A stretch of 64,000 bases of DNA from Motiliproteus sp041586735 (GCA_041586735.1 JBFGZQ010000001.1:124001-188000); one strand, 5' to 3'. Shown: positions 1 to 9,650, numbered from the stretch's first letter. Notes: generated from the sequence alone by a model not told the origin. Translations and numbers: made by a program.

Positions 1-1
1 C

Positions 2-1984
2 TTTACCCGGATTACCGGTTACAGCCGAGAGGAGGCTATCGGACAGACGCCGGCATTGCTGCGCTCGCACCACCATCCCCCTGCGTTTTACAACGCCTTT
101 TGGCAGCTACTCAACCAGCAGGGTCGCTGGCAGGGCGAGATTTGGAACCGTCGCAAGAGCGGTGATCTGTATCCCAGTTGGCTCAATGTCTGTGCGCTAA
201 CCGACCCTCAGGGTAAGCTGAGCCATTATGTCGGTATATCCCGTGATCTTTCGGAGCAGAAACAAGCGGAACAGCGGCTGTATTACCTGACCAACTACGA
301 TATACAAACCGGGCTCCCCAACCGCAGCCTGCTATTCCGAGAGCTGGAAGATGCGCTAGAACAGGTAACAAAAACGGGCGACAAGCTCGCATTGATTAAG
401 GTGCGGATTAATGATTTCAATCTGATTAACGAGAGCCTAGGGCACCTGCAAGGCGATGCCTATATCGGCGAAGTTGCCACAAGACTCCTTGCTATAGTGC
501 CGGATCAAAAAGGCGTCGGTCGAATCGACTCGAACACCCTGGGCATAATCCTGCCAGATCTGGCCTCGCCCGAGGCTCTGTTGCCCTTTTTACAACAGAT
601 ATTGGCTATGGACCAGGATGTCGTGCGTCTGCAAGATCAGGACGCCCCCGTGAGCCTGAATATTGGCCTTAGCGTATTTCCTAGTGACGCGCTCCATGCT
701 CAGGGACTTATGGAAAAAGCGGTCATTGCCCTGGATCAGGGGCAGCAAAGAGGGCGCGGCCACTTTGAGTATTACGCCGCAGGCATGAACAACCAAGCCC
801 ACGGCCGGTTGCAGATACAGGCGGATCTACGCAAGGCGCTCGAAAACAACGAGTTCTACCTGCAGTATCAGCCCAAGGTGGATTTCAACAAGGGTCAGAT
901 AATCGGTGCCGAAGCCCTGGTTCGTTGGCAGCATCCACAACGAGGGTTTATCCCGCCGAGTGATTTCATCCCCGTTGCAGAAGACTGCGACTTGATCCGT
1001 GAGTTGGGTGCCTGGGTGCTGAAAGAAGCGTGCCGCCAAGCCAGGATCTGGCGTGTTAGCGGGGTTCTCAACGGCTCGATGGCGGTGAATCTGTCCACGT
1101 TACAGCTGCAAGATCCCTCGCTGGTGGCTTTTATCACCGAGCTGCTGGTGACTGAGCAGTTGCCCGCGCAAGCGTTGGAGCTGGAGATCACCGAAAGTGT
1201 GCTGATGCAGAACCCCGAGCAGGCCGTCGACATCTTGCAGAGACTGCGCAAACTCGGTATCGGCCTGAGCCTCGACGATTTTGGTACGGGGCACTCCAGT
1301 CTCCATTACCTGAGTCGCCTGCCGGTTGACAAGCTCAAGATCGACCGCTCGTTTGTGCAGCAGTTCGAGCACCATGCCGAAGATGCTCTGATCATCAATA
1401 CCATCATCAGTATGGCGCGTGGTTTGGGTCTGAAAACGGTCGCCGAGGGGGTGGAAACCGCCAGCCAATGCGCTTATTTGCAAAAACAGCAATGTGATGA
1501 ATTGCAGGGCTACTACTTCAGTAAACCACTGCGCGCCATCGATTTTGAACACTTCGTCGCGGATGATCCCAGATTGAATGAGTCAGTGCTTCAAGACCAT
1601 CAGCAACGTACGCTGCTGTTAATAGACGACGATCCCCATATCCTTAGTTCGATCAAACGCCTACTCCGCAGAGAGGGCTATCAACTGCTATTGGCGCAGA
1701 CAGGTCAAGAGGCTAAGACGTTACTTGCCCAGCACGCTATCCAGGTGGTGGTCTGCGATCAACGCATGCCCGATTTGAATGGGGTCGACTTTTTCCATGA
1801 GCTGAAACAGACCCATCCGCAGATAGTGCGGATGATGCTCGGTGGCCATATCGATGCCACCGCCATGAACCAGGCGATTCACCAGGGTGAGATCTATAAA
1901 TATATCACTAAGCCCTGGGATGACGCCGAGTTGATCGAAACCCTAAGCTCGGCGTTTGACAAATATGATATAGGTAATGGCTAG
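2..1984 (+). CDS. PAS-GGDEF-EAL-REC c-di-GMP phosphodiesterase, 5' end outside window
   Basis: The frame is open from base 2, and its first codons read FTRITGYSREEAIGQTP, a PAS domain, so the true start lies before the window. The 660 visible residues hold PAS (about 1-95), GGDEF (about 95-265), EAL (about 275-530) and a C-terminal receiver (about 540-655). The GGDEF signature is lost: the segment reads RIDSNTLG where RxGGDEF is expected, so cyclase activity is unlikely. The EAL domain keeps EALVRW, ELEITES, LDDFGTG, KLKIDRS and AEGVET, so it should hydrolyse cyclic di-GMP. The receiver has the acidic pair (IDDD), phospho-acceptor Asp in VVCDQRMPD and Lys in ITKPW. A receiver at the C-terminus of a PAS-GGDEF-EAL chain is less usual than one at the N-terminus. 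It converges with the diguanylate cyclase at 2057-3826, 72 bp away. Confidence 0.93.
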   Translation, partial: FTRITGYSREEAIGQTPALLRSHHHPPAFYNAFWQLLNQQGRWQGEIWNRRKSGDLYPSWLNVCALTDPQGKLSHYVGISRDLSEQKQAEQRLYYLTNYDIQTGLPNRSLLFRELEDALEQVTKTGDKLALIKVRINDFNLINESLGHLQGDAYIGEVATRLLAIVPDQKGVGRIDSNTLGIILPDLASPEALLPFLQQILAMDQDVVRLQDQDAPVSLNIGLSVFPSDALHAQGLMEKAVIALDQGQQRGRGHFEYYAAGMNNQAHGRLQIQADLRKALENNEFYLQYQPKVDFNKGQIIGAEALVRWQHPQRGFIPPSDFIPVAEDCDLIRELGAWVLKEACRQARIWRVSGVLNGSMAVNLSTLQLQDPSLVAFITELLVTEQLPAQALELEITESVLMQNPEQAVDILQRLRKLGIGLSLDDFGTGHSSLHYLSRLPVDKLKIDRSFVQQFEHHAEDALIINTIISMARGLGLKTVAEGVETASQCAYLQKQQCDELQGYYFSKPLRAIDFEHFVADDPRLNESVLQDHQQRTLLLIDDDPHILSSIKRLLRREGYQLLLAQTGQEAKTLLAQHAIQVVVCDQRMPDLNGVDFFHELKQTHPQIVRMMLGGHIDATAMNQAIHQGEIYKYITKPWDDAELIETLSSAFDKYDIGNG

Positions 1985-2056
1985 GTCAACACCCCGCTAG
2001 CTGAACGCCAGCGAGTCAGAGGCGATAGCCGCAACGTATTGTATTAACAACAGCGG

Positions 2057-3826
2057 TTACTCGGTCGCGGATGTAAGAGGCTTAGATGCTTTTGCCCGCG
2101 TGGAGGCCGGGTCAGGGTTCTGGACATAGGACCGGTGGCGGTAGTAATGGTTACGTCCCGCATCCTTGGCTGCATAAAGGGCCTGGTCTGCCCTGGATAA
2201 AATAGTCTCCAGGCTGTCATCGAAGCCGGCCAAATAACCACCGATACTGACCGTGATCTTCATTAGTGCATCATCAAGGGCGTGGAGCCTTAATGCCGCT
2301 ACTTTTTCACAGATGCGCTGGCCGATCTGGTCAAGCGGCTCTGCCTCATGGGTCTCGATCAGCAGTAAAAACTCATCGCCGCCCCAGCGCGCGGCACAGT
2401 CATAGCCGCGCAATTGCTTCTGTATCTCTCCGGCTACGGCTTTTAGGGTGAGATCACCGGCATCATGGCCATACTGATCATTAACCTGCTTAAACAGATC
2501 GATATCCAGCCAGAGTAACCCAAAACAACGTTGCTGACGGCTGATATGTTCATATGCCGCTGCCAGGCGGCATTCCATGCCACGTCGGTTAAGCAGCCCG
2601 GTCAGCGTATCGCTATTGCTCAAGCGCTCCAGCGCATCCGTGCGCTCCTGTACCCGGTTTTCCAGGGTCTGGCGCCCCTCTATCACCGTCTCGGTCAGCG
2701 CCTGAAAATGATCCATGAGTTGACCGATCTCATCATTGCGATATTTATTGAGTCGAACAGGATTGTTGAAATCGCCTTCGCGCAGGCTGATGATCGTCCC
2801 ATCCAGAGCGTTTAGCGGTCTGAGCACATAGCGTCTGAACGCCAGATACAGCAACAGCGGGATAATCAGTAGCGTGACGCTAAAGGCCACGAGCATGCCG
2901 CTAAAGATGCTGAGCGGCAGCACCTCGTCAAGATCCAGCAGGGTGATCTCATACCAGTCGATCTCTGGGATATAGGTCATACCGGCAAGATAGCGCCGTC
3001 CCTCCATATGCACAAAGCGACTGAGTACCCGATCGGGTGCTTGATTCAGCTGCGCCATCAGCTCGTGTAGCGCAGCGCTATCCTCAGCATCGACAAATAA
3101 CTTATCTATAGTTTGTTTCTCAGCGGCGGGCTTGGTAACTGAGGCAAAATCGATGAACCCCTGATCACGATGCAGTTGCACGGCGCCGTCAGGATCTGTA
3201 AACAGGCTGATAATCCCTGGATCTGGATGGTTCATCACTTTGCTAATAAAGGGTGTTAGAGCCAGTCCGCTACCCAGCATCCCGAGGACGTGGTCTCCTT
3301 CACGAATTAACACATTAATCCAGATCTGGGTGACGCCCAGATTTTCATCCGAGTTTACATTCAGATCTATATCGCGGTTTTGCTTGACCGTCTCATAGAA
3401 CCATTGGTCCTCGAGATTACCGGGTTGCAGCGTATAACGATGCAGCTGGTTGGCATGCTCGTTTTGTGCATTGTTGTAGTAGTAGTGGCCGTTATTTGCC
3501 AAGACGACAAAATAATTTTTATCAGTGAGGTTCTGTCGAAAAGACTCCACCTCGGCCAGCGCCTGTGCCTTGAGTTGCGGGTTGTCGGGGTTTTTTGCCC
3601 ACGCCTTGATCTGCTTTGATTCAGAGAGTTGCTGGGAAAGTGCAACATCGCGCATAATCGGCTGCAGGGTTCGAAACTTATCGTACAGCACCTGTTTTTC
3701 GACATAGCGTAGCGCCCAGTCCTCGACGATCTGCGTGGCTAGCTGGCGTACATAAGTGCCCAGCACCAGGGCCCCGCTTAAGAACAGGACTATGCTGAAA
3801 CACAGAAAACGTAGCTTGAGGCTCAC
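2057..3826 (-). CDS. Membrane diguanylate cyclase (sensor domain-HAMP-GGDEF)
   Basis: 589 residues. A first membrane helix (about 7-27) and a second (about 303-328, a long aliphatic run) enclose a roughly 270-residue periplasmic region that looks like a dCache-type ligand sensor. It is followed by HAMP (about 330-385), a short coiled coil and a GGDEF domain (about 410-570). The active-site loop reads RWGGDEF, intact. An RGYD I-site sits five residues before it, so product inhibition by c-di-GMP is expected. The protein should make c-di-GMP in response to a periplasmic signal that cannot be named from sequence. The start ATG at 3826 is preceded by aggcaagaagtgagc-like purines on the minus strand. 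It faces a likely phosphodiesterase, giving a possible make/break pair. Confidence 0.92.
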   Translation of the reverse strand: MSLKLRFLCFSIVLFLSGALVLGTYVRQLATQIVEDWALRYVEKQVLYDKFRTLQPIMRDVALSQQLSESKQIKAWAKNPDNPQLKAQALAEVESFRQNLTDKNYFVVLANNGHYYYNNAQNEHANQLHRYTLQPGNLEDQWFYETVKQNRDIDLNVNSDENLGVTQIWINVLIREGDHVLGMLGSGLALTPFISKVMNHPDPGIISLFTDPDGAVQLHRDQGFIDFASVTKPAAEKQTIDKLFVDAEDSAALHELMAQLNQAPDRVLSRFVHMEGRRYLAGMTYIPEIDWYEITLLDLDEVLPLSIFSGMLVAFSVTLLIIPLLLYLAFRRYVLRPLNALDGTIISLREGDFNNPVRLNKYRNDEIGQLMDHFQALTETVIEGRQTLENRVQERTDALERLSNSDTLTGLLNRRGMECRLAAAYEHISRQQRCFGLLWLDIDLFKQVNDQYGHDAGDLTLKAVAGEIQKQLRGYDCAARWGGDEFLLLIETHEAEPLDQIGQRICEKVAALRLHALDDALMKITVSIGGYLAGFDDSLETILSRADQALYAAKDAGRNHYYRHRSYVQNPDPASTRAKASKPLTSATE

Positions 3827-4194
3827 TTCTTGGCTCCCTGTCTGTTAAAAACAGTATTACGCATACCCGCTCCATAGGATGGCGTTTCGTAAGAGGTGCT
3901 GCGACACGCACCGCATCAGAATTTGGACCTGTCTGTAGGCTGAGATCCTGCTTCTTGGTGGCGGCAGTTATAGATAATCAGGATAACCTTTGACTTCGTG
4001 GAAGAATAACACTCTTTGACCCTACAAGCGGTTTTTTTTGCGAGAATTTGAGATATGTCAAGTGGGTCTGGAGGGCGCGTTGGCCTGCTAGCAGGGCATT
4101 ACCTCTCTGCTTACGCCGTTCGATAGCGAGCCAATGAAGACTTGATCGGGCCTCGTACGGCCTCCAAAAAAATTATTGAATGTGAGAGGGCTTA
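3827..4194. other. Intergenic gap between divergent genes
   Basis: 368 bp between the divergent cyclase (minus) and ycjX (plus). It must hold both promoters. I see no open frame with coding character, no clear palindrome and no RNA gene. Confidence 0.6.
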
Positions 4195-5643
4195 GTGAAC
4201 GACAACAGCAAACTATCGCAAGCAGCAGGCTCGATAGCGGATAAGTGGTCACAGAGCAGTGATTCAGTTCGTCAAGGCTTACATCGAGCATGGAGCGAGC
4301 GGTTGTGTGTCGGGATCACGGGATTGAGTCGCAGCGGCAAGTCGACATTTATCACCAGCCTGATCAACCAGCTTTATCATCATGACCAAGCACAGCTTGG
4401 TGGGGTGTCTGCGGTCATGTCTGGCAGCCTGGTCGGTGTGAAAATGCACGCTCTTGAAGACCGGGGGTTGAATCCGTTTCCCTATGATCAGGCCATTGCC
4501 AGTTTGTCAGCCACGCCCCCGCAGTGGCCCGCACCCACCTGTGATATAAGCGGATGTTTGTTAGAGCTTAAGTTCAAAAACACCAAGAACCGGCTGAAAC
4601 CCTTTCAAGCCGCAACCCGATCGTTATTTCTTGAGCTACGAGACTACCCCGGAGAGTGGCTCCTTGATATTCCGCTCATGGAGCTGTCGTACTCTAGTTG
4701 GTGTGCTCAATGCAGCTCACAGTTCACCCAGCTCCCTAGATCCGAGCTGATTGGAGATTTGTTACCCGCGCTTCAGAAATTTGATCCCTTGGCGGAGTAC
4801 GATGACCATGAATGCCACCGCTTAACGCATTTATACACCGAGTTTCTGCGGCGCTGTAAAGAATCAGAGCATAGTTTGAGCTTGATTCAACCCGGACGTT
4901 TCCTGATACCAGGGACATTTAAGGGCTCGAATATTCTCCAGTTTTTCCCCTTGATAGGCTGTTCAACACGGACCCCTAGCCAGCTGGCAGCCGCATCAAA
5001 CAACAGCTATTACAAAGTCTTTGAAAGCCGTTATGCCGGGTACGTTAAAGATCTGGTGATCCCTTTCTATAAGGATTTCTTTAAGCCGATGAGTCGTCAA
5101 ATTGTGTTGGTTGATGTCATCAACGCCTTGAACGGCGGGCCGGCTTACATCGAGGATATGAGACAGGCGCTGGCCAATATCAGCGATGCGTTCAGCTATG
5201 GTCAAAACAACCTGCTTACCCGGTTGTTCAGCCCCAAGATTGATCAAGTGATGTTTGTCGCCACCAAGGTCGATCAGGTTGTAGCCAAAGACCATGATGC
5301 TGTTCGCCAGCTACTGGCGGCAGTCGTGCGCCAGGCCATGAAAACGGTGGCCTACGAGGGCGTAACCCCCAATATAGAAGCGATATCTTCTGTCCGGTCA
5401 TCTATTGAGATTAATGATCATGGCGATGCTGGAATATCAGGACTCGATCCGTCGGGGCAGCCGGTGGGCTATATCCACCCCAATATCCCCTCGCAGATAC
5501 CAAACGATGCGGACTATGAGCTATTTAAGAACTGGAAGATTCCATTGCTTAATCCTGCCGCTAATGGCAACTACGCCCACAACAACGCCATACCTCATAT
5601 CCGCATCGATAGCATTATCGAGTTGCTCATAGGGGATCAGTAA
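4195..5643 (+). CDS. ycjX: YcjX family (DUF463) P-loop GTPase-like protein
   Basis: 482 residues starting at GTG 4195 with a gagaggg-type ribosome site about 9 bases upstream. Walker A is GLSRSGKST (residues 43-51). LRDYPGEW is the family's switch-like motif, and TKVDQ later in the chain resembles the G4 base-recognition motif. YcjX proteins belong to the dynamin-related P-loop group and in enterobacteria sit with ycjF in the phage-shock (psp) regulon, which suggests a role in envelope stress. The exact activity is unsettled. The stop codon directly abuts the ATG of ycjF, so the two are surely cotranscribed. No pspABC genes are present nearby. Confidence 0.92.
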   Translation: MNDNSKLSQAAGSIADKWSQSSDSVRQGLHRAWSERLCVGITGLSRSGKSTFITSLINQLYHHDQAQLGGVSAVMSGSLVGVKMHALEDRGLNPFPYDQAIASLSATPPQWPAPTCDISGCLLELKFKNTKNRLKPFQAATRSLFLELRDYPGEWLLDIPLMELSYSSWCAQCSSQFTQLPRSELIGDLLPALQKFDPLAEYDDHECHRLTHLYTEFLRRCKESEHSLSLIQPGRFLIPGTFKGSNILQFFPLIGCSTRTPSQLAAASNNSYYKVFESRYAGYVKDLVIPFYKDFFKPMSRQIVLVDVINALNGGPAYIEDMRQALANISDAFSYGQNNLLTRLFSPKIDQVMFVATKVDQVVAKDHDAVRQLLAAVVRQAMKTVAYEGVTPNIEAISSVRSSIEINDHGDAGISGLDPSGQPVGYIHPNIPSQIPNDADYELFKNWKIPLLNPAANGNYAHNNAIPHIRIDSIIELLIGDQ

Positions 5644-6750
5644 ATGAAATCGAAAAATCAGCCGCGAGAGGGCAGAACGTTGGATGTAGAGCAGTTGCCG
5701 CCCACTATGGCTAACGTTGAACCCGAATCAAGGCGACCAGCAAATCCACAACCCCGAACCTTCAAGCCCGAAGAGCAGGACGCCCTGAAGTCACCACCGC
5801 CTTCGGTATGTGTTGATCCGAATCAGCCTGTCCTTACGGACATTGAGATGTTGCAGATGGGGCCAAAGCCACTGCGGGGTCTTAAGTGGTTGCTGGGTTT
5901 ATCACTGGCCTATGTCGTAGTAATATTTTTCTACCAGGCTTACGAGCTGATCATAACGCTGTGGAGCCGGCACTGGTCTGTAGGGCTGGCGTTGTTGAGT
6001 GTCTTCACGGCGCTGTTTGCCGTAGGTTGTACTGTGCTCATCTCCTGGCTTAAAGACGCCGATAGGTTCGCCAATGTTCGAAGCTTACAGCAGGAGACTC
6101 AAGCGTTCCGAGAGGGCAGGAGTCATGGCCAGTCTCACGACTATCTACAAAGATTAACCAGGTTCTATCGAGGCAAGCCCCATGAAAAAGCCTTGCTGCA
6201 CACCCTGGCAAGCCTGCCTGACTACGCCGATGACCGAGAAACGTTAACCCACATCGAGCGCCATTTTCTTGCGCGGTTGGATAAAGAGGCCTACAGGCAG
6301 GTTTCAAAGTACAGCGTTCAGACCGGTGTTGGCGTGGCGCTGAGTCCCTGGGCCCCGATGGACATGCTGCTAACCCTATGGCGCAATATAAAAATGATAG
6401 AAGCGGTTACCAAGGTGTACGGCATCCGTCCAAACCTTAGAAATCGACTTAAAATAACCACCTTCGTACTGAACAACATCGCTTTTGCAGGTGCGTCACA
6501 GTCACTGCTTGACGCGTCAAACGGCATGATTCAAAGCCTCTCCGAAAGCGCCACGCAAGCCCTGTTATCAACAGTGGGCGCTAATATAGGTCAAGGGGTT
6601 GGCGCGGCCCTAATCACCGCCCGTGTTGGCAGTGTAACGATTAGCGCTTGCCGGCCTATCCCTTTTGCAGAGGGTCAGGCACCCAAGGTGAAAGATTTTC
6701 TGGCGGAGATCAAGTTAGGATTCACTAAAACAATAATGCCTCAAGGATAA
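5644..6750 (+). CDS. ycjF: YcjF family (DUF697) inner-membrane protein
   Basis: 368 residues, starting at the base after the ycjX stop. A proline-rich, charged N-terminal tail of about 75 residues precedes two membrane helices (about 79-100 and 106-130). The C-terminal half carries the DUF697 region, with small-residue-rich segments such as TGVGVALSPWAPMDML and GQGVGAALITARVG. Family members are inner-membrane partners of YcjX in the psp regulon. Length fits the family (about 350). A run of T after agagggc at about 6760-6770 may help termination but has no strong hairpin. Confidence 0.9.
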   Translation: MKSKNQPREGRTLDVEQLPPTMANVEPESRRPANPQPRTFKPEEQDALKSPPPSVCVDPNQPVLTDIEMLQMGPKPLRGLKWLLGLSLAYVVVIFFYQAYELIITLWSRHWSVGLALLSVFTALFAVGCTVLISWLKDADRFANVRSLQQETQAFREGRSHGQSHDYLQRLTRFYRGKPHEKALLHTLASLPDYADDRETLTHIERHFLARLDKEAYRQVSKYSVQTGVGVALSPWAPMDMLLTLWRNIKMIEAVTKVYGIRPNLRNRLKITTFVLNNIAFAGASQSLLDASNGMIQSLSESATQALLSTVGANIGQGVGAALITARVGSVTISACRPIPFAEGQAPKVKDFLAEIKLGFTKTIMPQG

Positions 6751-7123
6751 GAGGGCTTTTTTAGACAACTCAATTTATTGGGGAATTTATTAGGAAGCGC
6801 TGCGAATAAGTCTAGGGCAAGGGTGCGCCTCGAAAAACCCTATTGTCCAAGAAAATCATCACTGCAACATTTTGATTTTTAATGGCTTGGTTTGTAGAAA
6901 ATGAAGTGTTTCGAGGTGCCCAAGGGGGAGCCTCTGCCGACTGATCCGTGCTGGACACCTCGTTAAGCGAGTAACATTGCTTAACGAGGTGAGCAGTGAC
7001 AACCAGTATGGGTGGCGCTCGGGTGTAGCAGCGAGCGCCCTATTTGGGCTCTGCCTGACTAACGCCTGTTTCGCTGCGATTCAGGGCAGCACTTACACTC
7101 GCATAAGCTATGCCCTGATCGGT
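6751..7123. other. Intergenic gap with two inverted repeats
   Basis: 373 bp between convergent ycjF and the OmpA-family gene. It holds two inverted repeats: arms 6825-6837 and 6907-6919 (11 of 13 matching, about 70 bp apart, CCTCGAAA core), and a perfect 12-bp pair at 6957-6968/6979-6990. The first could be the ends of a small decayed mobile element of about 95-105 bp. A plus-strand frame beginning at 6977 with a signal-peptide-like N-terminus runs into the opposite gene and is not credible. Confidence 0.5.
6957..6990. repeat. Perfect 12-bp inverted repeat with 10-nt loop
   Basis: The left arm ACCTCGTTAAGC (6957-6968) is matched exactly by the right arm GCTTAACGAGGT (6979-6990). No T-run follows on either strand, so it is not a textbook Rho-independent terminator. 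It lies between two convergent genes and may still act as a bidirectional 3'-end structure. Confidence 0.7.
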
Positions 7124-8560
7124 TCAGTTGACAATCAATATCTCAACACGGCGATTAGCGTCCCGTCCGGCTTTGGTCTCGTTGTTAGAGACCGGCTTGC
7201 TTTCACCAAAGCCGTAAGATTCGATCCTGTCTTGGCGGATATTAGCAACCTGATTCAAAAAAGCCGCTACTTTGGCAGCCCTTGCTTCAGACAATTTCAT
7301 GTTAAGTTCATCACTGCCCAAACTATCGGTATGCCCGGATACCACAATTTTTGAATTCGGGAATTGCTTAATAGATTCCGATATTTTGTTTAATAATGAG
7401 AAGTTAACTGCATCGATTTCACTTTTTCCTGAAGGGAAGAAAAATCCATGTGCTCGAATTAATACATTATTTGACTGCCGGTAGACGTCAGCTTCTTGGT
7501 TATCGAATAACGACTGTATGATGTTGAACTTTTCTGAATAAGCCTCTTTGCTCATTAGCTCCTGGTCGTAATTTGCACGACTTGTTGTCAGCTGTTGGTC
7601 AAATGTAGCCCGGATCTTATTTCTTTCATCGACCAGCGCCTGTTTATCAGCCATTAACTTGATATTTTCATCCATAAGGTTTTTGATTTCAGTGTTTAAG
7701 CTATTGATGACCTCCTTGTTGGGTAGGTGGTAGGGAACGTTGCTGTTTATCGGGGCAGCAAGTTTGCTAAGCTGCTCCTGATACCAGAGGATCTTGTCTT
7801 CTTCTGAATAATCCGAGGAATCGAAATGGCGTAATACCTCGGCAATCTGATTCGCGCGTTGGACATTCCACAGTGATCTCTTCGCATGAATATCCGCTAT
7901 AGCTGTCTCATTGCGATCGGCATTCAGAACATTAAGCGCCAGTTGGTAGTCCTCACGCGCGAGGTTAAAGGTTTTAGGAGCAAAATCATCGATATCTCTT
8001 TTTTTAGCCTGTGCCAAGGCCTTTTGACTGTTTTCTACCGTGCTCGCTTTTAAGGCCAGCAACTCCAGATTTCGGTAGGTCGCCAATAGTTCAGCGCGTC
8101 CCGCTTTGGCTTTAACTATACTGCCTGATTCAATCAGGGTCGTGAGTTTTAGCAGATCTTTCTCCGCGTCCATATACAAGCCACCCTGGCTAACTGGAGC
8201 GCCTGCAATTTTGGCTTTACTCCGGGCAGCCAGTACATCTTCAAGAATATACTGCGCCTCCTCGTGCTGCTTTTTCGCTACCGACAACTGAGACAGCCCA
8301 GCACGGGCACTCATGTCGCCTTGGGGGTTATCTTTGGCCGCCAGTTTCAGCGCTTCTGCGTAGGTTTTACTCGCGTTATTAAAGGCTTCAGGAGCCGTCA
8401 GGTTGACCTCCTGAGTCTGCGCCTCGGCAAGCTGGGATTTTAAGTTTGCGACAGACGGATATTTTTCAAAAATAGAAGACTCTGGTAACATCGTAGTGGC
8501 TGCGCAGCCACTAACAAGCACAGAGAGACCGCATAGTCTCCAATAGGATAATTTTTTCAT
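7124..8560 (-). CDS. OmpA-family lipoprotein with DUF4398-like N-terminal region
   Basis: 478 residues. The N-terminus is a lipoprotein signal with lipobox LVSGC (Cys about 19), so the protein is expected to be lipid-anchored. A long helical region (about 30-330) has TPR/DUF4398-like character and a coiled coil around 265-320. The C-terminal 120 residues are an OmpA/Pal peptidoglycan-binding domain: FFPSGKSEID, VSGHTDSLGS, LSEARAAKVAAFL and ANRRVEI carry the residues known to hold diaminopimelate. It probably tethers the outer membrane to peptidoglycan. It is a single transcription unit converging on ycjF; its substrate or partner is unknown. Confidence 0.9.
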   Translation of the reverse strand: MKKLSYWRLCGLSVLVSGCAATTMLPESSIFEKYPSVANLKSQLAEAQTQEVNLTAPEAFNNASKTYAEALKLAAKDNPQGDMSARAGLSQLSVAKKQHEEAQYILEDVLAARSKAKIAGAPVSQGGLYMDAEKDLLKLTTLIESGSIVKAKAGRAELLATYRNLELLALKASTVENSQKALAQAKKRDIDDFAPKTFNLAREDYQLALNVLNADRNETAIADIHAKRSLWNVQRANQIAEVLRHFDSSDYSEEDKILWYQEQLSKLAAPINSNVPYHLPNKEVINSLNTEIKNLMDENIKLMADKQALVDERNKIRATFDQQLTTSRANYDQELMSKEAYSEKFNIIQSLFDNQEADVYRQSNNVLIRAHGFFFPSGKSEIDAVNFSLLNKISESIKQFPNSKIVVSGHTDSLGSDELNMKLSEARAAKVAAFLNQVANIRQDRIESYGFGESKPVSNNETKAGRDANRRVEILIVN

Positions 8561-9164
8561 AGTAGTACCCTTATATCAGTTATTACAGCCGTCTATCCTC
8601 AGAGTGCTTACATACTTGCAGCTTAAAACAACTAGTTTCTATAAGGGCAATAGGTAACTGAGCATACTCAATGAAGATAGCATAATCCTCAGCGGGCGAT
8701 ACCAACGGCCATGATTTTTGGCAAGCCAGTCGAGCAGCGCTTGGGCGCAGCTGAGGCTGCCTTGCTGTTGAATTTTGCTGTGGCCACCAGACATGCCACT
8801 GGCAGGCTGGTCAAAGAGCCACGCAATCAGGGGGTATGGTAGAAGTCTGGCTGGCCGAGCTAACTCGAGGAGTGGGTGTCAGCGCCACTCTAAAAAGCTT
8901 CTGATGGAGGGGTACAGAAAATCTTTAATGCGCCGCAATAATCTGCGAATCCACTGGATCAGCGAAGCTAGCGGCGAGTCATGGCTTCTGTCTGGCATCC
9001 TAATCACTCCCTCTATATGGATTGTAGCTGTAAATGTCCGCCATTCAGCGCCCCTCCGGAGTTTGTTTATCGCTGTCTTCTTATTGTGCGGCGGCAGACT
9101 GCTAAACTTAGGTCGACGCTATACAGAACCCCTCGGCAATACTTCAAACTAGGAGCACTGAGTC
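8561..9164. other. Long spacer, possibly with a decayed minus-strand fragment
   Basis: 604 bp between divergent genes. Overlapping plus-strand frames here look like chance. On the minus strand a stretch of about 190 bp (near 8684-8880) reads in one frame as a plausible peptide (…LFDQPASGMSGGHSK…ALLDWLAKNHGRWYR), with a stop just upstream and no start. It may be the tail of a decayed gene. I do not recognise it. Confidence 0.35.
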
Positions 9165-9485
9165 ATGTCTGCAATGCCACTCCCCAAGACCTTCATCCGA
9201 GTTCGGCAACAGCACCCGAAGCTGGCCGAAGCTATCGATGCTCTCGGTCAAGCGCTCAAGCAGGAGGGTCCTATCGATGCCAAGTCCGCCCAACTGATCC
9301 AGTTGGCTGCTGCTGCCAGTATCCGCTCCGAGGGCGCGGTTCATAGTCATGCCAAACAGGCCCTCACTGCCGGAGCGAGCAGGGAGGAGATTCACCACGC
9401 ACTCATCCTGCTGACCAGTACCATCGGTTTCCCCGCGGTGATGGCCGCCTTGAGCTGGGTGGACGATGTCATCGGCCATTCATAA
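9165..9485 (+). CDS. Carboxymuconolactone decarboxylase/AhpD-like small protein
   Basis: 106 residues, ATG 9165 with AGGAG at 9151-9155, nine bases ahead. The C-terminal two thirds follow the AhpD/CMD fold pattern: an ExxxHSHAKQALTAGASREEIHHAL core and a helical end (GFPAVMAALSWVDDVI). The CxxC pair that makes AhpD-type members thiol peroxidase partners is absent: EGAVHSHA stands where ExxCxxCH is expected, and only the His positions remain. It may therefore be a CMD-fold protein without redox activity. It stands alone, about 250 bp ahead of arsR, on the same strand. Confidence 0.82.
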   Translation: MSAMPLPKTFIRVRQQHPKLAEAIDALGQALKQEGPIDAKSAQLIQLAAAASIRSEGAVHSHAKQALTAGASREEIHHALILLTSTIGFPAVMAALSWVDDVIGHS

Positions 9486-9620
9486 GGCGTCTCGCATGCG
9501 TTGCCGCCAGCGTTGCAGAGTCCTGCGGCTAGGCATGGGTTGAAGACAGGTCTGACGAATAGAGACGAAAGCGATCGCCAGGAGCCGGTGTTTAAAAAGT
9601 TATTGATCTGGTTTTAGTTG

Positions 9621-9650
9621 TTCATATATGCTTATACGTATATTTGTATG
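9621..9650. promoter_or_regulatory. Probable ArsR operator/promoter region
   Basis: An AT-rich imperfect palindrome built from CATATATG, TATACGTATA and TTGTATG lies 83 bp before arsR. ArsR repressors usually bind such ATA-rich dyads in their own promoter. The role is inferred from position and composition only. Confidence 0.5.

Noticed and set aside
6977..7354. 125-codon plus-strand frame with a signal-peptide-like start
   Set aside because: Its second half is the antisense of a well-supported OmpA-family gene, and it has no ribosome site or family match.
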